Assembly (NCBI GenBank): GCA_965243185.1
Contig: OZ251531.1
Location: 2,666,001-2,730,000 of the forward strand
Origin: CBDBCU01 sp965243185
Lineage (GTDB): Bacteria; Chloroflexota; Dehalococcoidia; Lucifugimonadales; UBA3495
DNA: 64,000 bases
Direction of reading: 5' to 3'
Part shown: in pieces, positions 9,131-18,272 of the stretch
Position numbering within the stretch: the stretch's first letter is position 1
Layout of the letters: each line of letters begins with the position of its first letter
The notes under the pieces: generated by a model
What the model saw: the letters and a program-made list of their open reading frames with translations, nothing else
The model's database searches: none
What the model was told of the DNA's origin: nothing
Made by a program: the position numbers and the translations under genes

Positions 9131-9655
9131 TTGGCCCTGTTGACGATGCGACGCGTTCCCGACCCCATTCTGCGGCAGCAGTCCCGCCGCATTGGACAAA
9201 TCCCGCCGGAGTTGCGCCAGTACGCCGCCGATATGGTGGAAACGATGCACGCCGAGAGTGGGGTTGGCTTGGCAGCCAATCAAGTGGGCGGGCTGCAAAA
9301 GATAGCGGTCATCCAACTGCCCGATTGGGAGGATGCCCTGGTGCTGATTAACCCGGAAATCATCCGCCGGGAAGGGGAACGGGAAGTTGAGGAGGGCTGC
9401 CTGAGCATTCCCGGCTATCGGGGTACGGTTAGACGGGCAAACCGGGTGCGGGCCCGGGCGCTGGACTTAAACGGCAAGGTTATCCGTATCAAAGCCGAGG
9501 GGCTGCTGGCTCAAGCCCTGGAACACGAAACCGACCACTTGAACGGCATTCTTTACATTGACCATCTAGTTTCTCGGGAAAGCCTGCACAAGATAACCTA
9601 CGAACCGGCCCAAGCGGAGGGTGAGGCTGACGCCGCCGGGGATGGACGGGGTTAG
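9131..9655 (+). CDS. def: Peptide deformylase
   Basis: A 174-residue metalloenzyme removing the formyl group from the N-terminal Met of new proteins. All three family motifs are present: GVGLAANQ (GxGLAAxQ), EEGCLSIPG (EGCLS) and LEHETDHLNG (HExDH), supplying the Cys and two His metal ligands and the catalytic Glu. TTG is the likely start, preceded by GGGAGGT at a suitable distance; an in-frame ATG at 9146 is less well placed. It has its own promoter and lies just ahead of the CCA-family gene. Confidence 0.95.
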   Translation: MALLTMRRVPDPILRQQSRRIGQIPPELRQYAADMVETMHAESGVGLAANQVGGLQKIAVIQLPDWEDALVLINPEIIRREGEREVEEGCLSIPGYRGTVRRANRVRARALDLNGKVIRIKAEGLLAQALEHETDHLNGILYIDHLVSRESLHKITYEPAQAEGEADAAGDGRG

Positions 9656-9702
9656 GAGCAGCCGCCATACTTACCGAACTTACCCAATTTTTTGCCGCCG
9701 CT

Positions 9703-11223
9703 TTGCCGGCGGAGACGGGAAGGGTCTATCTGGTGGGGGGCTTGCTGCGGGATGCCCTGCGGGCCGGGACAGCCGGAGACGCGCCGTCATCTTTTCACGA
9801 CCTGGATATTGCTGTGCCGGTACTGGGCGACCAGTTGCAGGATTTGGGGCAGGAACTGGCCCGGCAGTTTGGCGGCACCGTTGTTCCTTGCCCGGCGCGC
9901 AATGTGGCGCGGGTGGTGATTAAAGGGGCGGAACCGGGGCCGCCGGCGACGATGATTGACTTGGCTGGCTTTTTCGGCGGGTTTGCCGGCGAGGATGAAC
10001 TATTCGCCATCAAGAATGACTTGGAGCTGCGGGACTTTACGGTCAATGCGATGGCTCTGCCCCTGGAGCAGTGGCGGCCGGGGCCGGCGGTAGCTTGGGC
10101 GGACGAGGTAATCGACCCCTGCGGCGGGCGGGCGGATTTAGCCCAAAAGCAAATTCGCGCCGTCCATCCCGAGGTATTTCGGTATGACCCGGGGCGGTTG
10201 CTGCGCGGCGTCCGACTGGCCGGGCAATTGCAGTTTCGGCTGGAACCGGAAACCGCCCGGCACATCCGCGCCGCCGCCCCTTTGCTGGAACGGGTGGCCC
10301 CGGAACGGGTGCGGGACGAGTTGCTGCGAATTCTGGCGGCTGACGGGGCCCGGGGGCAATTGGAGGTTCTGGACCGGCTGGACTTGCTGGACCGTATCAT
10401 CCCGGAACTGGCTTTGACCAAAGGGGTGGAGCAACCCCGGGCCTATCATTATTGGGATGTGTGGAATCATTTGCTGCACACGGTCGAGGCCGCCGAACTG
10501 GTAACCCGGGGACACCAACATTCGGCTATCTACTCCCTGTCGCCCTGGACTGCGGAAACGGCGGCGCATTTCGAGGGGGAAGCAGGGGACGGCTACAGCC
10601 GCCGCACCATCCTGAAACTGGCCGCCCTGCTCCACGACATTGCCAAGCCCCAGACCAAGCAGCTTGATGCCGCCGGCCGCCTCCGATTTTTCGGCCATTC
10701 GGAATTGGGGGCGGGAATGGCGCAGGAACGGCTGACCCAGCTGCGACTCAGTTCCCGCAGCGTTGCTATGGTCGGCGGGATGGTCGAGCATCACCTGCGG
10801 CCGGCGCAGCTGCGGCAAGGGGATAAAATGCCTTCGCACCGGGCAATTTACCGCTATTTTCGGGATGCCGGCGCGGTAGCAATAGATACGATTTACTTGG
10901 CTTTGGCCGACTATCTGGCCGCCCGGGGGCCGGAAATAGCCGCGGCTGCCTGGGCCGGCTACGCAGCAATGTTGACTTATGTTTTGCAGACTGGAACCGG
11001 GCAAATGCCTGAGGGAACGGCGGCCATCCCGCCGCGTCTGGTGAACGGCAGGGATTTGATGGATCGTTTTAACCTGCCGCCGGGGCCGCAAATCGGCCGC
11101 CTGCTGGCCGAACTGGCCGAAGCGCAAGCGGTGGGGGAAATAACCACTAAAGAGGAAGGTCTGGAACGGGTGGCGGCGGCTTTAGCGGATGGTAAAATAC
11201 AGCCGGCAACAAAAGCCAGCTAA
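9703..11223 (+). CDS. cca: CCA tRNA nucleotidyltransferase / poly(A) polymerase family protein
   Basis: About 506 residues. The class II nucleotidyltransferase head has VYLVGGLLRDALRAG and HDLDIAVPV (the metal-binding DxD) within the first 45 residues, then DLELRDFTVNAMAL and the primer-binding RLLRGVRLAGQL. A central HD phosphohydrolase-like domain reads KLAALLHDIAKPQT. It builds or repairs the tRNA 3' CCA end. The first conventional start is TTG 9703, which lacks a ribosome binding site. Homology seems to begin earlier, and AGGAG (9654-9658) sits 8 nt before an in-frame ATA at 9667 (reading LTELTQFFAALPAETG), so an unusual start is possible. It follows def by about 10-50 nt. Confidence 0.9.
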   Translation: MPAETGRVYLVGGLLRDALRAGTAGDAPSSFHDLDIAVPVLGDQLQDLGQELARQFGGTVVPCPARNVARVVIKGAEPGPPATMIDLAGFFGGFAGEDELFAIKNDLELRDFTVNAMALPLEQWRPGPAVAWADEVIDPCGGRADLAQKQIRAVHPEVFRYDPGRLLRGVRLAGQLQFRLEPETARHIRAAAPLLERVAPERVRDELLRILAADGARGQLEVLDRLDLLDRIIPELALTKGVEQPRAYHYWDVWNHLLHTVEAAELVTRGHQHSAIYSLSPWTAETAAHFEGEAGDGYSRRTILKLAALLHDIAKPQTKQLDAAGRLRFFGHSELGAGMAQERLTQLRLSSRSVAMVGGMVEHHLRPAQLRQGDKMPSHRAIYRYFRDAGAVAIDTIYLALADYLAARGPEIAAAAWAGYAAMLTYVLQTGTGQMPEGTAAIPPRLVNGRDLMDRFNLPPGPQIGRLLAELAEAQAVGEITTKEEGLERVAAALADGKIQPATKAS

Positions 11224-11332
11224 TTCCCCCATAAAAGAGGGCGGAAGTGATACAATACGGGACTGCGGTGCTGCCGGCTAACGGTGTATAATGGGGGGCG
11301 GTCAAGGCCCGCAATGCTTGGGAGATAAGAAA

Positions 11333-11593
11333 ATGACCGTGGCAAAAACCGATATTGCCCGCATTGGGAAAGGTATGTACGCCAAGCTGCGCCCCCAACT
11401 GGAAGCCGACCACTGGGGCAAAATGGTGGTCATTGATGTCAACAGCGGCGATTACGAAATTGCCGAGGATGATTTAACCGCCACCCTGCGGATGTTCGAG
11501 CGGCGGCCGGACGCGATGACTTGGGGAGAGCGGGTAGGTTGCCGCGCGCCCTATTTTATGGGCTTGAGCCAAATCGACCAGGGCGGGGGCTGA
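11333..11593 (+). CDS. Small protein paired with a retropepsin-like protease
   Basis: An 86-residue soluble protein that I do not recognise as a named family. It begins MTVAKTDIARIGKGMYAK, has a KMVVIDVNSGDYEIAEDD stretch, and ends in a Gly-rich tail. The ATG at 11333 follows GGGAGA (11320-11325), so the longer frame from 11291 is not needed. TATAAT lies at 11287-11292. Its stop overlaps the start of the next gene (TGATG), indicating translational coupling with the aspartic-protease-like protein. Confidence 0.65.
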   Translation: MTVAKTDIARIGKGMYAKLRPQLEADHWGKMVVIDVNSGDYEIAEDDLTATLRMFERRPDAMTWGERVGCRAPYFMGLSQIDQGGG

Positions 11594-12006
11594 TGATTAA
11601 AGGGCAAGTAATCCTGGTCGGTCGGGACGGACCGCTGGAGTTCCTGTCGCCCAGAATTGCTATCGAAATCGCCGGCGGCGACCGGATTTTCCGTACGGTC
11701 GAAGCCATCATCGACACGGCATTTACGGGTTGGCTGACTTTGCCAGAGTCCATAGTTCAGGATTTGGGATTGTCCTACTACGGACAGAGGGACGCTGTCT
11801 TAGCCAGCAACGAAGTAAGCGAGTTCGAGGTATACAGCGTCTTGGTATCGTGGCATGGCATTGCCCGCCCGGTGCTAGTTCACCAGTCGGCAAGCCGGCC
11901 CCTGATTGGTATGTCCCTGCTTGCCGACTGCCGGCTGGCCGTGGAGGCTTGGGAGGGCGGCGCAGTGGTTATTGAGGAGCGGCCGCGCCTGAACCGGCGG
12001 CAGTAA
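11593..12006 (+). CDS. Clan AA (retropepsin-like) aspartic protease
   Basis: About 137 residues. The active-site-like motif is AIIDTAFTGWLTLP: Asp-Thr followed by Ala rather than the usual Gly, then a hydrophobic strand. Typical of the group is the later hydrophobic-hydrophobic-Gly segment RPLIGMSLLADCRLAV, which closes the single-domain fold. The start ATG overlaps the stop of the preceding small gene, so the pair is one unit. Such pairs recur in cyanobacteria and other environmental bacteria, and their role is unknown. The DTA in place of DTG makes catalysis uncertain. Confidence 0.7.
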   Translation: MIKGQVILVGRDGPLEFLSPRIAIEIAGGDRIFRTVEAIIDTAFTGWLTLPESIVQDLGLSYYGQRDAVLASNEVSEFEVYSVLVSWHGIARPVLVHQSASRPLIGMSLLADCRLAVEAWEGGAVVIEERPRLNRRQ

Positions 12007-12027
12007 AACAAAGGAGAACTTTACTTA

Positions 12028-14151
12028 ATGCGCGGGCGCAGTATCCGGTTATCCATTCTTATCCTGTTCATCCTGGCCCTAGCCGCGACCGCTTTGGCCT
12101 TTCCCAGCATTAACATCAACCTGCCGGGCTTTCCCGCCCTGGTGCGGGGCGGCGATGGCCCCCTGGGTTTGCGGTTAGGGCTGGACTTGAGCGGCGGGGG
12201 GCAGCTGGTCTATGCAGCCGATACCGGCACCCGCGTTGAAGTGACCTTTACGGAGCCGGCAGCGGCCGCCGTGATTGAGGGCGCGCTGGACGACTTGGGC
12301 GCAGTCGGTTACACGGTCACCGCCCGGGATGACCGCTCCTATCTGGTTACGGCCGGCTTGCTGGCGGACGGGGTTAAGGATGGTTTGCAGGAGGCTATCA
12401 CCGCCGCATTGCAGGACGCCGCTCCGGGGGAGCAACTGCCCCGCGAGAATGCGGCGATCGTGCAGTTTCAGTTCCCGGAACCGGTGCAAAGGCCGGACCT
12501 GGTGTCCGTAGTTAGCGCAGTGGCGGATGAACTGGAACTGGAGAACCGCATTGTGGCTTTGTGGGGCGAGGAAGTGAACGGCGTCCGCATTGCCACGGAT
12601 ACGATTCTGGATGATACGAGGCAGCAGCAGTTGCAGGAGGGATTGGCCGCCGCCGTTGTCGAAGATGAGGGGGAAGTAGCCGACTTTTCGGTAGTGGAAA
12701 ACACGCCGGCCAACAGCGTGGCAGCCTACGAACTGAGCGAAACCCTCGCCCCTACAGCCGACCAGATGGAGGGGGTGCTGGACATCATCAGCCGGCGGGT
12801 CAACCAGTTCGGCACCGAGGAGCCGATTATTCAGCTGTTCGGCGATGACCGGGTTATCGTGCAGCTGCCCGGAGCCAGCGGCTCGATCAGCGAAGTGGAG
12901 TTCAGCGACCCGACCGGTATCCCGGAGGTCGAGGGCGTAGTGCGCGCCCAAGGGTTTGAGGATTTTACGGTAACGCTGCTGGATGATACCGAGCGGCAGT
13001 TTGAAATCCGCACGGTATCCCTGAATGTGAACCAGCAGCAGGAACTGCATTCCGCCCTAGCTGGCGGCGTCGGGGCGGTCAACAGTTTTGCGACCAGCGG
13101 CGGCATTGAAACGGCGAAAGCCCTAATCGGGCAGACGGCGCAACTGGTGTTCAAAGAGCGCACCTGTTCCGATGTTACCTGCGTCACCTTTACCGATGCG
13201 GAAATCGGCTTGACCGGGGATGACCTGGACGATGCCTATGCTTCGACCGACCCCAATACCGGGGAGTGGGAGGTGAACATCGCCTTTGGGCAGCGGGGCG
13301 CCGGGATTTTCGGGGATTTGACCCAGCGCATCGTGGGGGTCGAAACCAAGCGGATTGCCGTTTTTCTGGATGATGAACTGCTGATTGCGCCGGTGTCCCT
13401 GGCTTGGATCCGGGACGGGCGCAGTTCCATCACCGGCAACTTCAGCCGGGAGGAAGCGCGCACTCTGGCGATTCAACTGAAATCAGGCAGCCTCCCGGTG
13501 CCGTTGAAACTGATTCAGCAAAGCGATGTGGACGCTCTGCTGGGGTCGGCGTCTTTGGAGCGCAGCCTGATGGCCGGCATCATCGGCTTGGGCTTGGTGC
13601 TGGTCTTTATGGTAGCCTACTACCGGGCGGCCGGCATAGTGGCGGCTCTGGCGTTGGTGTTCTACACCGTCGTGGTGCTGTCGGTGTTCAAGCTGGTGCC
13701 GGTAACCTTGGGGCTGTCGGGGATTGGCGCTTTCATCCTGTCCATCGGGTTGGCGGTGGATGCCAACATCCTGATTTTCGAGCGGATGAAAGAGGAAATT
13801 CGCATCGGCCGCACCCTGGCCTCGTCAATGGAAGTAGGGTTCGGGCGGGCTTGGCCGGCCATTCGGGACGGCAACTTTTCCACGCTGATAACCTGCTTAG
13901 TGCTGCTGTGGCTGGGCAGCCGCACCGCCGACGACTTGGTAACCGGCTTTGCCTTTACCCTGTTCATCGGCGTAATCGCCAGTATGTTCACGGCGATAGT
14001 AGTCAGCCGCAACCTGCTCCAACTGCTGGCTTGGGGCGGGCTGGGGCGCAAGATAGTCCTGTTCACGCCGGAAGGAGCGCCGCGATTGGCTGAGGATGGC
14101 CGGGCCGGCGCGGCCGGCGGCGGGCGCGCCCGCCGGGCCGAGGGGAGGTAG
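12028..14151 (+). CDS. secD: Protein translocase subunit SecD
   Basis: A 707-residue membrane protein of the Sec export machinery, helping use the proton gradient to pull proteins across the membrane. One N-terminal TM (residues 5-25) is followed by a large extracytoplasmic domain containing LGLDLSGGGQLVY and ISRRVNQFGTEEP. It ends with a cluster of TMs from about residue 510, including AYYRAAGIVAALAL, SIGLAVDANILIFERMKEEI and GRAWPAIRDGNFSTLIT. AAGGAG precedes the ATG. secF follows after 7 bp. Confidence 0.95.
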   Translation: MRGRSIRLSILILFILALAATALAFPSININLPGFPALVRGGDGPLGLRLGLDLSGGGQLVYAADTGTRVEVTFTEPAAAAVIEGALDDLGAVGYTVTARDDRSYLVTAGLLADGVKDGLQEAITAALQDAAPGEQLPRENAAIVQFQFPEPVQRPDLVSVVSAVADELELENRIVALWGEEVNGVRIATDTILDDTRQQQLQEGLAAAVVEDEGEVADFSVVENTPANSVAAYELSETLAPTADQMEGVLDIISRRVNQFGTEEPIIQLFGDDRVIVQLPGASGSISEVEFSDPTGIPEVEGVVRAQGFEDFTVTLLDDTERQFEIRTVSLNVNQQQELHSALAGGVGAVNSFATSGGIETAKALIGQTAQLVFKERTCSDVTCVTFTDAEIGLTGDDLDDAYASTDPNTGEWEVNIAFGQRGAGIFGDLTQRIVGVETKRIAVFLDDELLIAPVSLAWIRDGRSSITGNFSREEARTLAIQLKSGSLPVPLKLIQQSDVDALLGSASLERSLMAGIIGLGLVLVFMVAYYRAAGIVAALALVFYTVVVLSVFKLVPVTLGLSGIGAFILSIGLAVDANILIFERMKEEIRIGRTLASSMEVGFGRAWPAIRDGNFSTLITCLVLLWLGSRTADDLVTGFAFTLFIGVIASMFTAIVVSRNLLQLLAWGGLGRKIVLFTPEGAPRLAEDGRAGAAGGGRARRAEGR

Positions 14152-14158
14152 CAAAACA

Positions 14159-15121
14159 GTGTATAACATCGTAGGCAAACGGGGTTGGTATTTCCTCTTT
14201 TCGGCCCTGCTCATCCTGCCGGGGCTGATTTCCCTGCTGGCGCCGCCGGGCGGGTGGATTAACGGCGGCTCCGGGCTGCGGCCGGGCATTGACTTTACCA
14301 GCGGCTCGGTGCTGGACATCACCTTTGAGCGGCCGGTGGCGCAAGACCAGGTGCAGCAGCGGATGGCCGCCTTGGGCCACCCGGAGGCGTTGGTACAGCG
14401 CACCGGCAGCCGCAGTTTGCTGGTGCGGACCAAGGTACTGGCGGAAAGCGTGGACGGCGGCCGGTCGGAGCGGCAGCTAATCGAGGATGACCTGACCCGG
14501 AATGTAGCCCCGGTAGTGGCGGCTAACTTCGACTCCACTTCGCCCATTGTAGCCCAGGAAACGGTGCGGAACGCCGTTATCGCCCTGGCGGCCGCGTCGG
14601 TGTTCATCCTGCTCTATATCTGGTATGCCTTTCGGCGGGTGCCGCGGGCTTACCGCTACGGCATCAGCGCCATCCTGACCCTGATTCACGATACGCTGCT
14701 GGTGTTAGGCGTCTTTTCCCTGCTGGGGCGGTTCCTGGGAATGGAAGTCAACTCGATGTTTATTGTGGGCATCCTGACGGTAGCCGGTTACAGCGTCAAC
14801 GATACCATTGTGATTTTCGACCGCATCCGGGAGAATGTCATCCGCTATCCGGACCGGGCGTTGGATTCCACGGTGAACTTGAGCATTGTGGAAACGGTGG
14901 GGCGTTCCATCAACACCAGTTTTACCACTTTCACGGTGCTGCTGGCGATGCTGCTGATTGGCGGGGCCAGCATCCGGGAGTTGCTGCTGGTAGTAGCCAT
15001 TGGCGTCATCGTGGGAACTTATAGCTCCATATTCATCGCCAGCCAGTTCATCGTCATCTGGGAACGGGGTGAGTTCGGGCGGATATTCTGGTGGCGGAAA
15101 CGGGCGGCGGCTACGGCGTAA
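14159..15121 (+). CDS. secF: Protein translocase subunit SecF
   Basis: A 320-residue partner of SecD. It starts at GTG 14159, 7 nt after secD and behind GGGGAGG, and reads MYNIVGKRGWYFLFSALLIL. Family motifs are LRPGIDFTSGSVLDI, then VAGYSVNDTIVIFDRIRENV and SINTSFTTFTVLLAMLLIGG in the C-terminal TM bundle. An open frame extending upstream into secD is not a better start. Confidence 0.95.
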   Translation: MYNIVGKRGWYFLFSALLILPGLISLLAPPGGWINGGSGLRPGIDFTSGSVLDITFERPVAQDQVQQRMAALGHPEALVQRTGSRSLLVRTKVLAESVDGGRSERQLIEDDLTRNVAPVVAANFDSTSPIVAQETVRNAVIALAAASVFILLYIWYAFRRVPRAYRYGISAILTLIHDTLLVLGVFSLLGRFLGMEVNSMFIVGILTVAGYSVNDTIVIFDRIRENVIRYPDRALDSTVNLSIVETVGRSINTSFTTFTVLLAMLLIGGASIRELLLVVAIGVIVGTYSSIFIASQFIVIWERGEFGRIFWWRKRAAATA

Positions 15122-15236
15122 GTTGCCGGGATGGACGGGGATATACCGGATTTTGTCGGCAAATGCGGGTTCTCCCGGTAGGGGAATGGAGCTAACGGAG
15201 CCGACAAAACACCCGGTCTGCCCATAGGAGGTAAAA

Positions 15237-15752
15237 GTGGCGCGTAAAGTTGCCTTTTGTCTGGTGGAAAACCGGGAGGGGAAAGTCCTGCTGATCCAGC
15301 GGGGATACGGGCGTGAGCGGGGTAAGTGGGCCTTGCCCGGCGGGTTTGTGGACAAGGGGGAAAAGAGCGCGCAAGCGGCCGTCCGGGAATTGCGGGAGGA
15401 GACCGGGCTGAAAGCCAAGCCGGTAGCTACCATCCATAAAGGGAGGACGCACCCGGTCAAAATTATTTACGCCCGGATTACCGGGGGACGGTTAAAGCCG
15501 CAACGCCGGGAGGTGATGGATGCCCGGTTTTTCAGTTACGACAACTTGCCCCAGCTGGCCTTTGGCGGCGACAAAATCGCCACCAGCAAGTGGCCGGAAA
15601 TGAAACGGCAGCACCAAGAACTGCAAGCCCGGGCGGTTACTCCCTACGAATCCTGCCCTTATTGCGGGGGACGAGAAGTGAGGTTGCGCCGGTACCCCCA
15701 TGCCAACCCGTACCGTTGCCCGGACTGCCGGCGGACTTTGCCGGTACCGTAG
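15237..15752 (+). CDS. Nudix hydrolase with C-terminal zinc ribbon
   Basis: A 171-residue Nudix pyrophosphohydrolase. The Nudix box reads GGFVDKGEKSAQAAVRELRE followed by ETG, matching GX5EX7REUXEEXGU. The last 35 residues form a separate zinc-ribbon-like module with CPYCGG and CPDCRR. This may bind nucleic acid or a nucleotide substrate, as in NudC-like proteins, although NudC has its ribbon before the Nudix box. The start is GTG behind AGGAGG. Substrate unknown. Confidence 0.88.
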   Translation: MARKVAFCLVENREGKVLLIQRGYGRERGKWALPGGFVDKGEKSAQAAVRELREETGLKAKPVATIHKGRTHPVKIIYARITGGRLKPQRREVMDARFFSYDNLPQLAFGGDKIATSKWPEMKRQHQELQARAVTPYESCPYCGGREVRLRRYPHANPYRCPDCRRTLPVP

Positions 15753-15879
15753 TCAAGCGGCCTGAAAGGTTGAGACAGGTGGTAGCGGGGGATGCGATGC
15801 CTTTGTGTTTGAAGGAGTCTTTTAACATAGAGACATCCAGCTTACGAAAGGAGAAACTCGTAAGAGTTCGAGCTAAACT

Positions 15880-17019
15880 ATGGATATTCTAGCGATTGGT
15901 GTCGCGCTTATTCTGGCGCTTGCGGTTATTGGCATAGTCGCCCGCAAGTGGTACGCCGGAAAGTCGACCCGGGATGAAGCGGGAAGGGCGGCGGGAAGTC
16001 AGCAGCACGGGTTCCGTTCGGGGAATTTGACGCCAAATACCTATGGGATGAGCGGGAGCGCACCCCACAATCGAACGGAACCGACACCTGAACACCGGAT
16101 CATTGGCGAACGCGTGTATGCCGTTATCGACGGCGAGCGTCAGCGGTTGGGCTTGCCCAAGTTACTGAGTAACAGTATCTTGGGCGAGAATGCCCTTAAA
16201 CTCTTGCAGGAGGCTGACCGAAAGTCGGATTTCGTCGCTTTGAACGCAGATTACCGGCGGCGTATCCAAAGCACCGATTATCCGGAACTTTTACAGGGTG
16301 ACTTCGAACCGCTGGCCTTGCTCTATCAGAAAGATTGGCAGCCGGACACGCCTATCGGCCAAGTAGCTGCAATGGTGGCTGATGGCGTTCTTGCGTGGGC
16401 CCGGGATAACCGGCGCGACCACGATACTGAGCCCTTGTATTGGCCCAATTCCTTCGGCGCTCTGCTTGACGAAGCCGCTCAGGACATTAGTATTGCGCTG
16501 ACCTCTAGTACCCCCCAGCCCCCGCCCGGCATTCAGATTATGATAGGAGTCGGCGCGGCGGACTACAGCTCTGCCGTTATTAACCGTATCAACAAGGCGC
16601 GGGTCAGCGCCGGGGTTGCGCCCCTCGTGCTGGATAGCTCTTTGCGCGAGATTGTCCGTGATTACCTTGTAATGGATGAAGTTCCGGTACCGGGACAGCT
16701 TGGCCGGGATTTGCTGAAGTATAATTACGCTGAACTGGGCGTAGTCATAGGAAACGCGATACACCGCGGCGTGAACCCTATACAGATACCGGGCGACGCC
16801 GACACGGAGATGGTCCTCGTCGAAGATATAGTTGCCCACTTGACCGATAGTTTGCTGAAGGACTATCGGGATACCCTGCTCAACCCCGATTTTCAGGATA
16901 TTGGGGTTGCCGTATCAGGTGGTCGCGGCCCCGGGGAAGGATTGGATCTGGCGGATGGCCATTGGGCCCGGGCAGAATTTGTTGCTGGTTACCGGTTTCA
17001 TCGCAATCAGCCGGCATAA
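15880..17019 (+). CDS. Membrane-anchored protein with two CAP/SCP-like segments
   Basis: A 379-residue protein with an N-terminal TM or signal anchor (LAIGVALILALAVIGIVA), then a linker and two weakly similar segments. Each begins like a CAP (SCP/PR-1) domain, as 'N or D plus x plus R, then Gly, then a leucine-rich helix': VYAVIDGERQRLGLPKLLSN near residue 80 and INRINKARVSAGVAPLVLDS near residue 230. The second ends DIGVAVSGGRG, as CAP domains often do. Base composition is less GC-rich than the neighbours, so the gene may be acquired. The CAP assignment is tentative; function unknown. Confidence 0.6.
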   Translation: MDILAIGVALILALAVIGIVARKWYAGKSTRDEAGRAAGSQQHGFRSGNLTPNTYGMSGSAPHNRTEPTPEHRIIGERVYAVIDGERQRLGLPKLLSNSILGENALKLLQEADRKSDFVALNADYRRRIQSTDYPELLQGDFEPLALLYQKDWQPDTPIGQVAAMVADGVLAWARDNRRDHDTEPLYWPNSFGALLDEAAQDISIALTSSTPQPPPGIQIMIGVGAADYSSAVINRINKARVSAGVAPLVLDSSLREIVRDYLVMDEVPVPGQLGRDLLKYNYAELGVVIGNAIHRGVNPIQIPGDADTEMVLVEDIVAHLTDSLLKDYRDTLLNPDFQDIGVAVSGGRGPGEGLDLADGHWARAEFVAGYRFHRNQPA

Positions 17020-17030
17020 AGGAGTAGGTT

Positions 17031-17882
17031 GTGCAAATCGGCGCTCATGTATCCTCGGCCGGAGGTGTCAGCAAATCCATTGACCGGGGGCTGGAAATCG
17101 GCTGCGAGGCGATTCAGATATTTGGGTCGTCGGCGCGCAGTTGGGCCTTCAAGATGCCGGCGGATCAGGAAATCGCCGCCTTCAAGGATCGGCGGGCCGA
17201 AACCGGTATGGGGGCGGTCTTTTTCCACGCCATCTACCTGATCAACTTGGGCAGCCCCAACCCGGAACTGGTCGCGAAGGGCGTACAGTCCCTGATTAAC
17301 TATATGAACCTGGCGGCTGCTCTGGATGCCGACGGGGTGATTTTTCATCCCGGCAGCCATAAGGGGCAAGGCTATGAACAGGTTTTTGACCAGGCGGTGG
17401 CGGCCATCAACCGGGTGCTGGAGAACACCCCGGAGGGTCCGTATTTGTGCCTGGAAAATATGGCCGGGATGGGGCAGCATTTGGGCGCCAAGTTTGAGGA
17501 ACTGGGCGGCTTGCTGCGGGCGGTGGACAATCCCCGTCTGCGGATTTGCCTCGACACCCAGCACAGCTTCGCCGCCGGCTATGATTTGACGACCCCGGAG
17601 GGCGTGGCCGGGATGATTGACCAGTTTGACGCGGCCATTGGCGCGGAAAATCTGGCGGCGGTTCACGCCAACGACTCGAAGCAGCTTTGCGGCTCCGGAG
17701 TGGATCGCCACGACAATATCGGGGAAGGGTATATCGGCGAGCCGGGGTTTGCCTGCATAATGAGCCACCCGGCTTTTCAGGAAGTCCCCTTCTTTCTGGA
17801 AACCCCCGGCTTTGACGGCAATGGCCCGGATGCCCGCAATGTGGAAATCCTGAAAAACATCCGCCGGCAAGTGGCGTTGTGA
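17031..17882 (+). CDS. nfo: Deoxyribonuclease IV (AP endonuclease family 2)
   Basis: A 283-residue TIM-barrel, three-zinc AP endonuclease of base-excision repair. Landmarks are IGAHVSSAGG at the start, FHPGSHKG, CLENMAGMG, RICLDTQHSFAAGYD, AVHANDSK, and DRHDNIGEGYIG, which supply the His, Glu and Asp metal ligands. GTG start behind AAAGGAG. Length normal. Followed after 15 bp by a small metallopeptidase gene. Confidence 0.94.
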   Translation: MQIGAHVSSAGGVSKSIDRGLEIGCEAIQIFGSSARSWAFKMPADQEIAAFKDRRAETGMGAVFFHAIYLINLGSPNPELVAKGVQSLINYMNLAAALDADGVIFHPGSHKGQGYEQVFDQAVAAINRVLENTPEGPYLCLENMAGMGQHLGAKFEELGGLLRAVDNPRLRICLDTQHSFAAGYDLTTPEGVAGMIDQFDAAIGAENLAAVHANDSKQLCGSGVDRHDNIGEGYIGEPGFACIMSHPAFQEVPFFLETPGFDGNGPDARNVEILKNIRRQVAL

Positions 17883-17897
17883 GGCAATCGGGCTGTT

Positions 17898-18266
17898 GTG
17901 ATTGAACTGACCCGCCGGGAGTTTGTGCAACTGGTGCGCCGGGCTTACCGGCAGTTGCCGCCGGCGGTAATCCAGGCTCTGCACAATGTGGATGTAATCG
18001 TTGAGGAGTGGCCCGGCCCGGCGGAACAGGATTTGCTGGCGGAAGGCGGGACTTTGTACGGGCTGTATCACGGCATCCCGCTGACCGACCGGGAAGGCGG
18101 CGGGCCGGCTTTGCCCGACCGCATTACCCTGTACCGCCAGCCGATAATGCAAAGCTGTCAAACCCACGCCGAGCTGGTCCGCGAAATCCGCATAACCCTG
18201 TGGCACGAAATCGGCCACTACTTGGGGATGGACGAGGATGACCTGCATCGGTTGGGGTATGGGTAG
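17898..18266 (+). CDS. Small zincin-like metallopeptidase family protein
   Basis: A 122-residue protein with the zinc motif TLWHEIGHYLGMDEDDL (HExxH, with downstream acidic residues) near the C-terminus. This is typical of the short bacterial metallopeptidase family once called DUF1025, which resembles a minimal zincin. The N-terminal half reads RREFVQLVRRAYRQLPPAV, as usual for the family. GTG start. It sits tightly between nfo and pgpA. In vivo substrate unknown. Confidence 0.85.
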   Translation: MIELTRREFVQLVRRAYRQLPPAVIQALHNVDVIVEEWPGPAEQDLLAEGGTLYGLYHGIPLTDREGGGPALPDRITLYRQPIMQSCQTHAELVREIRITLWHEIGHYLGMDEDDLHRLGYG

Positions 18267-18272
18267 CCGGGG

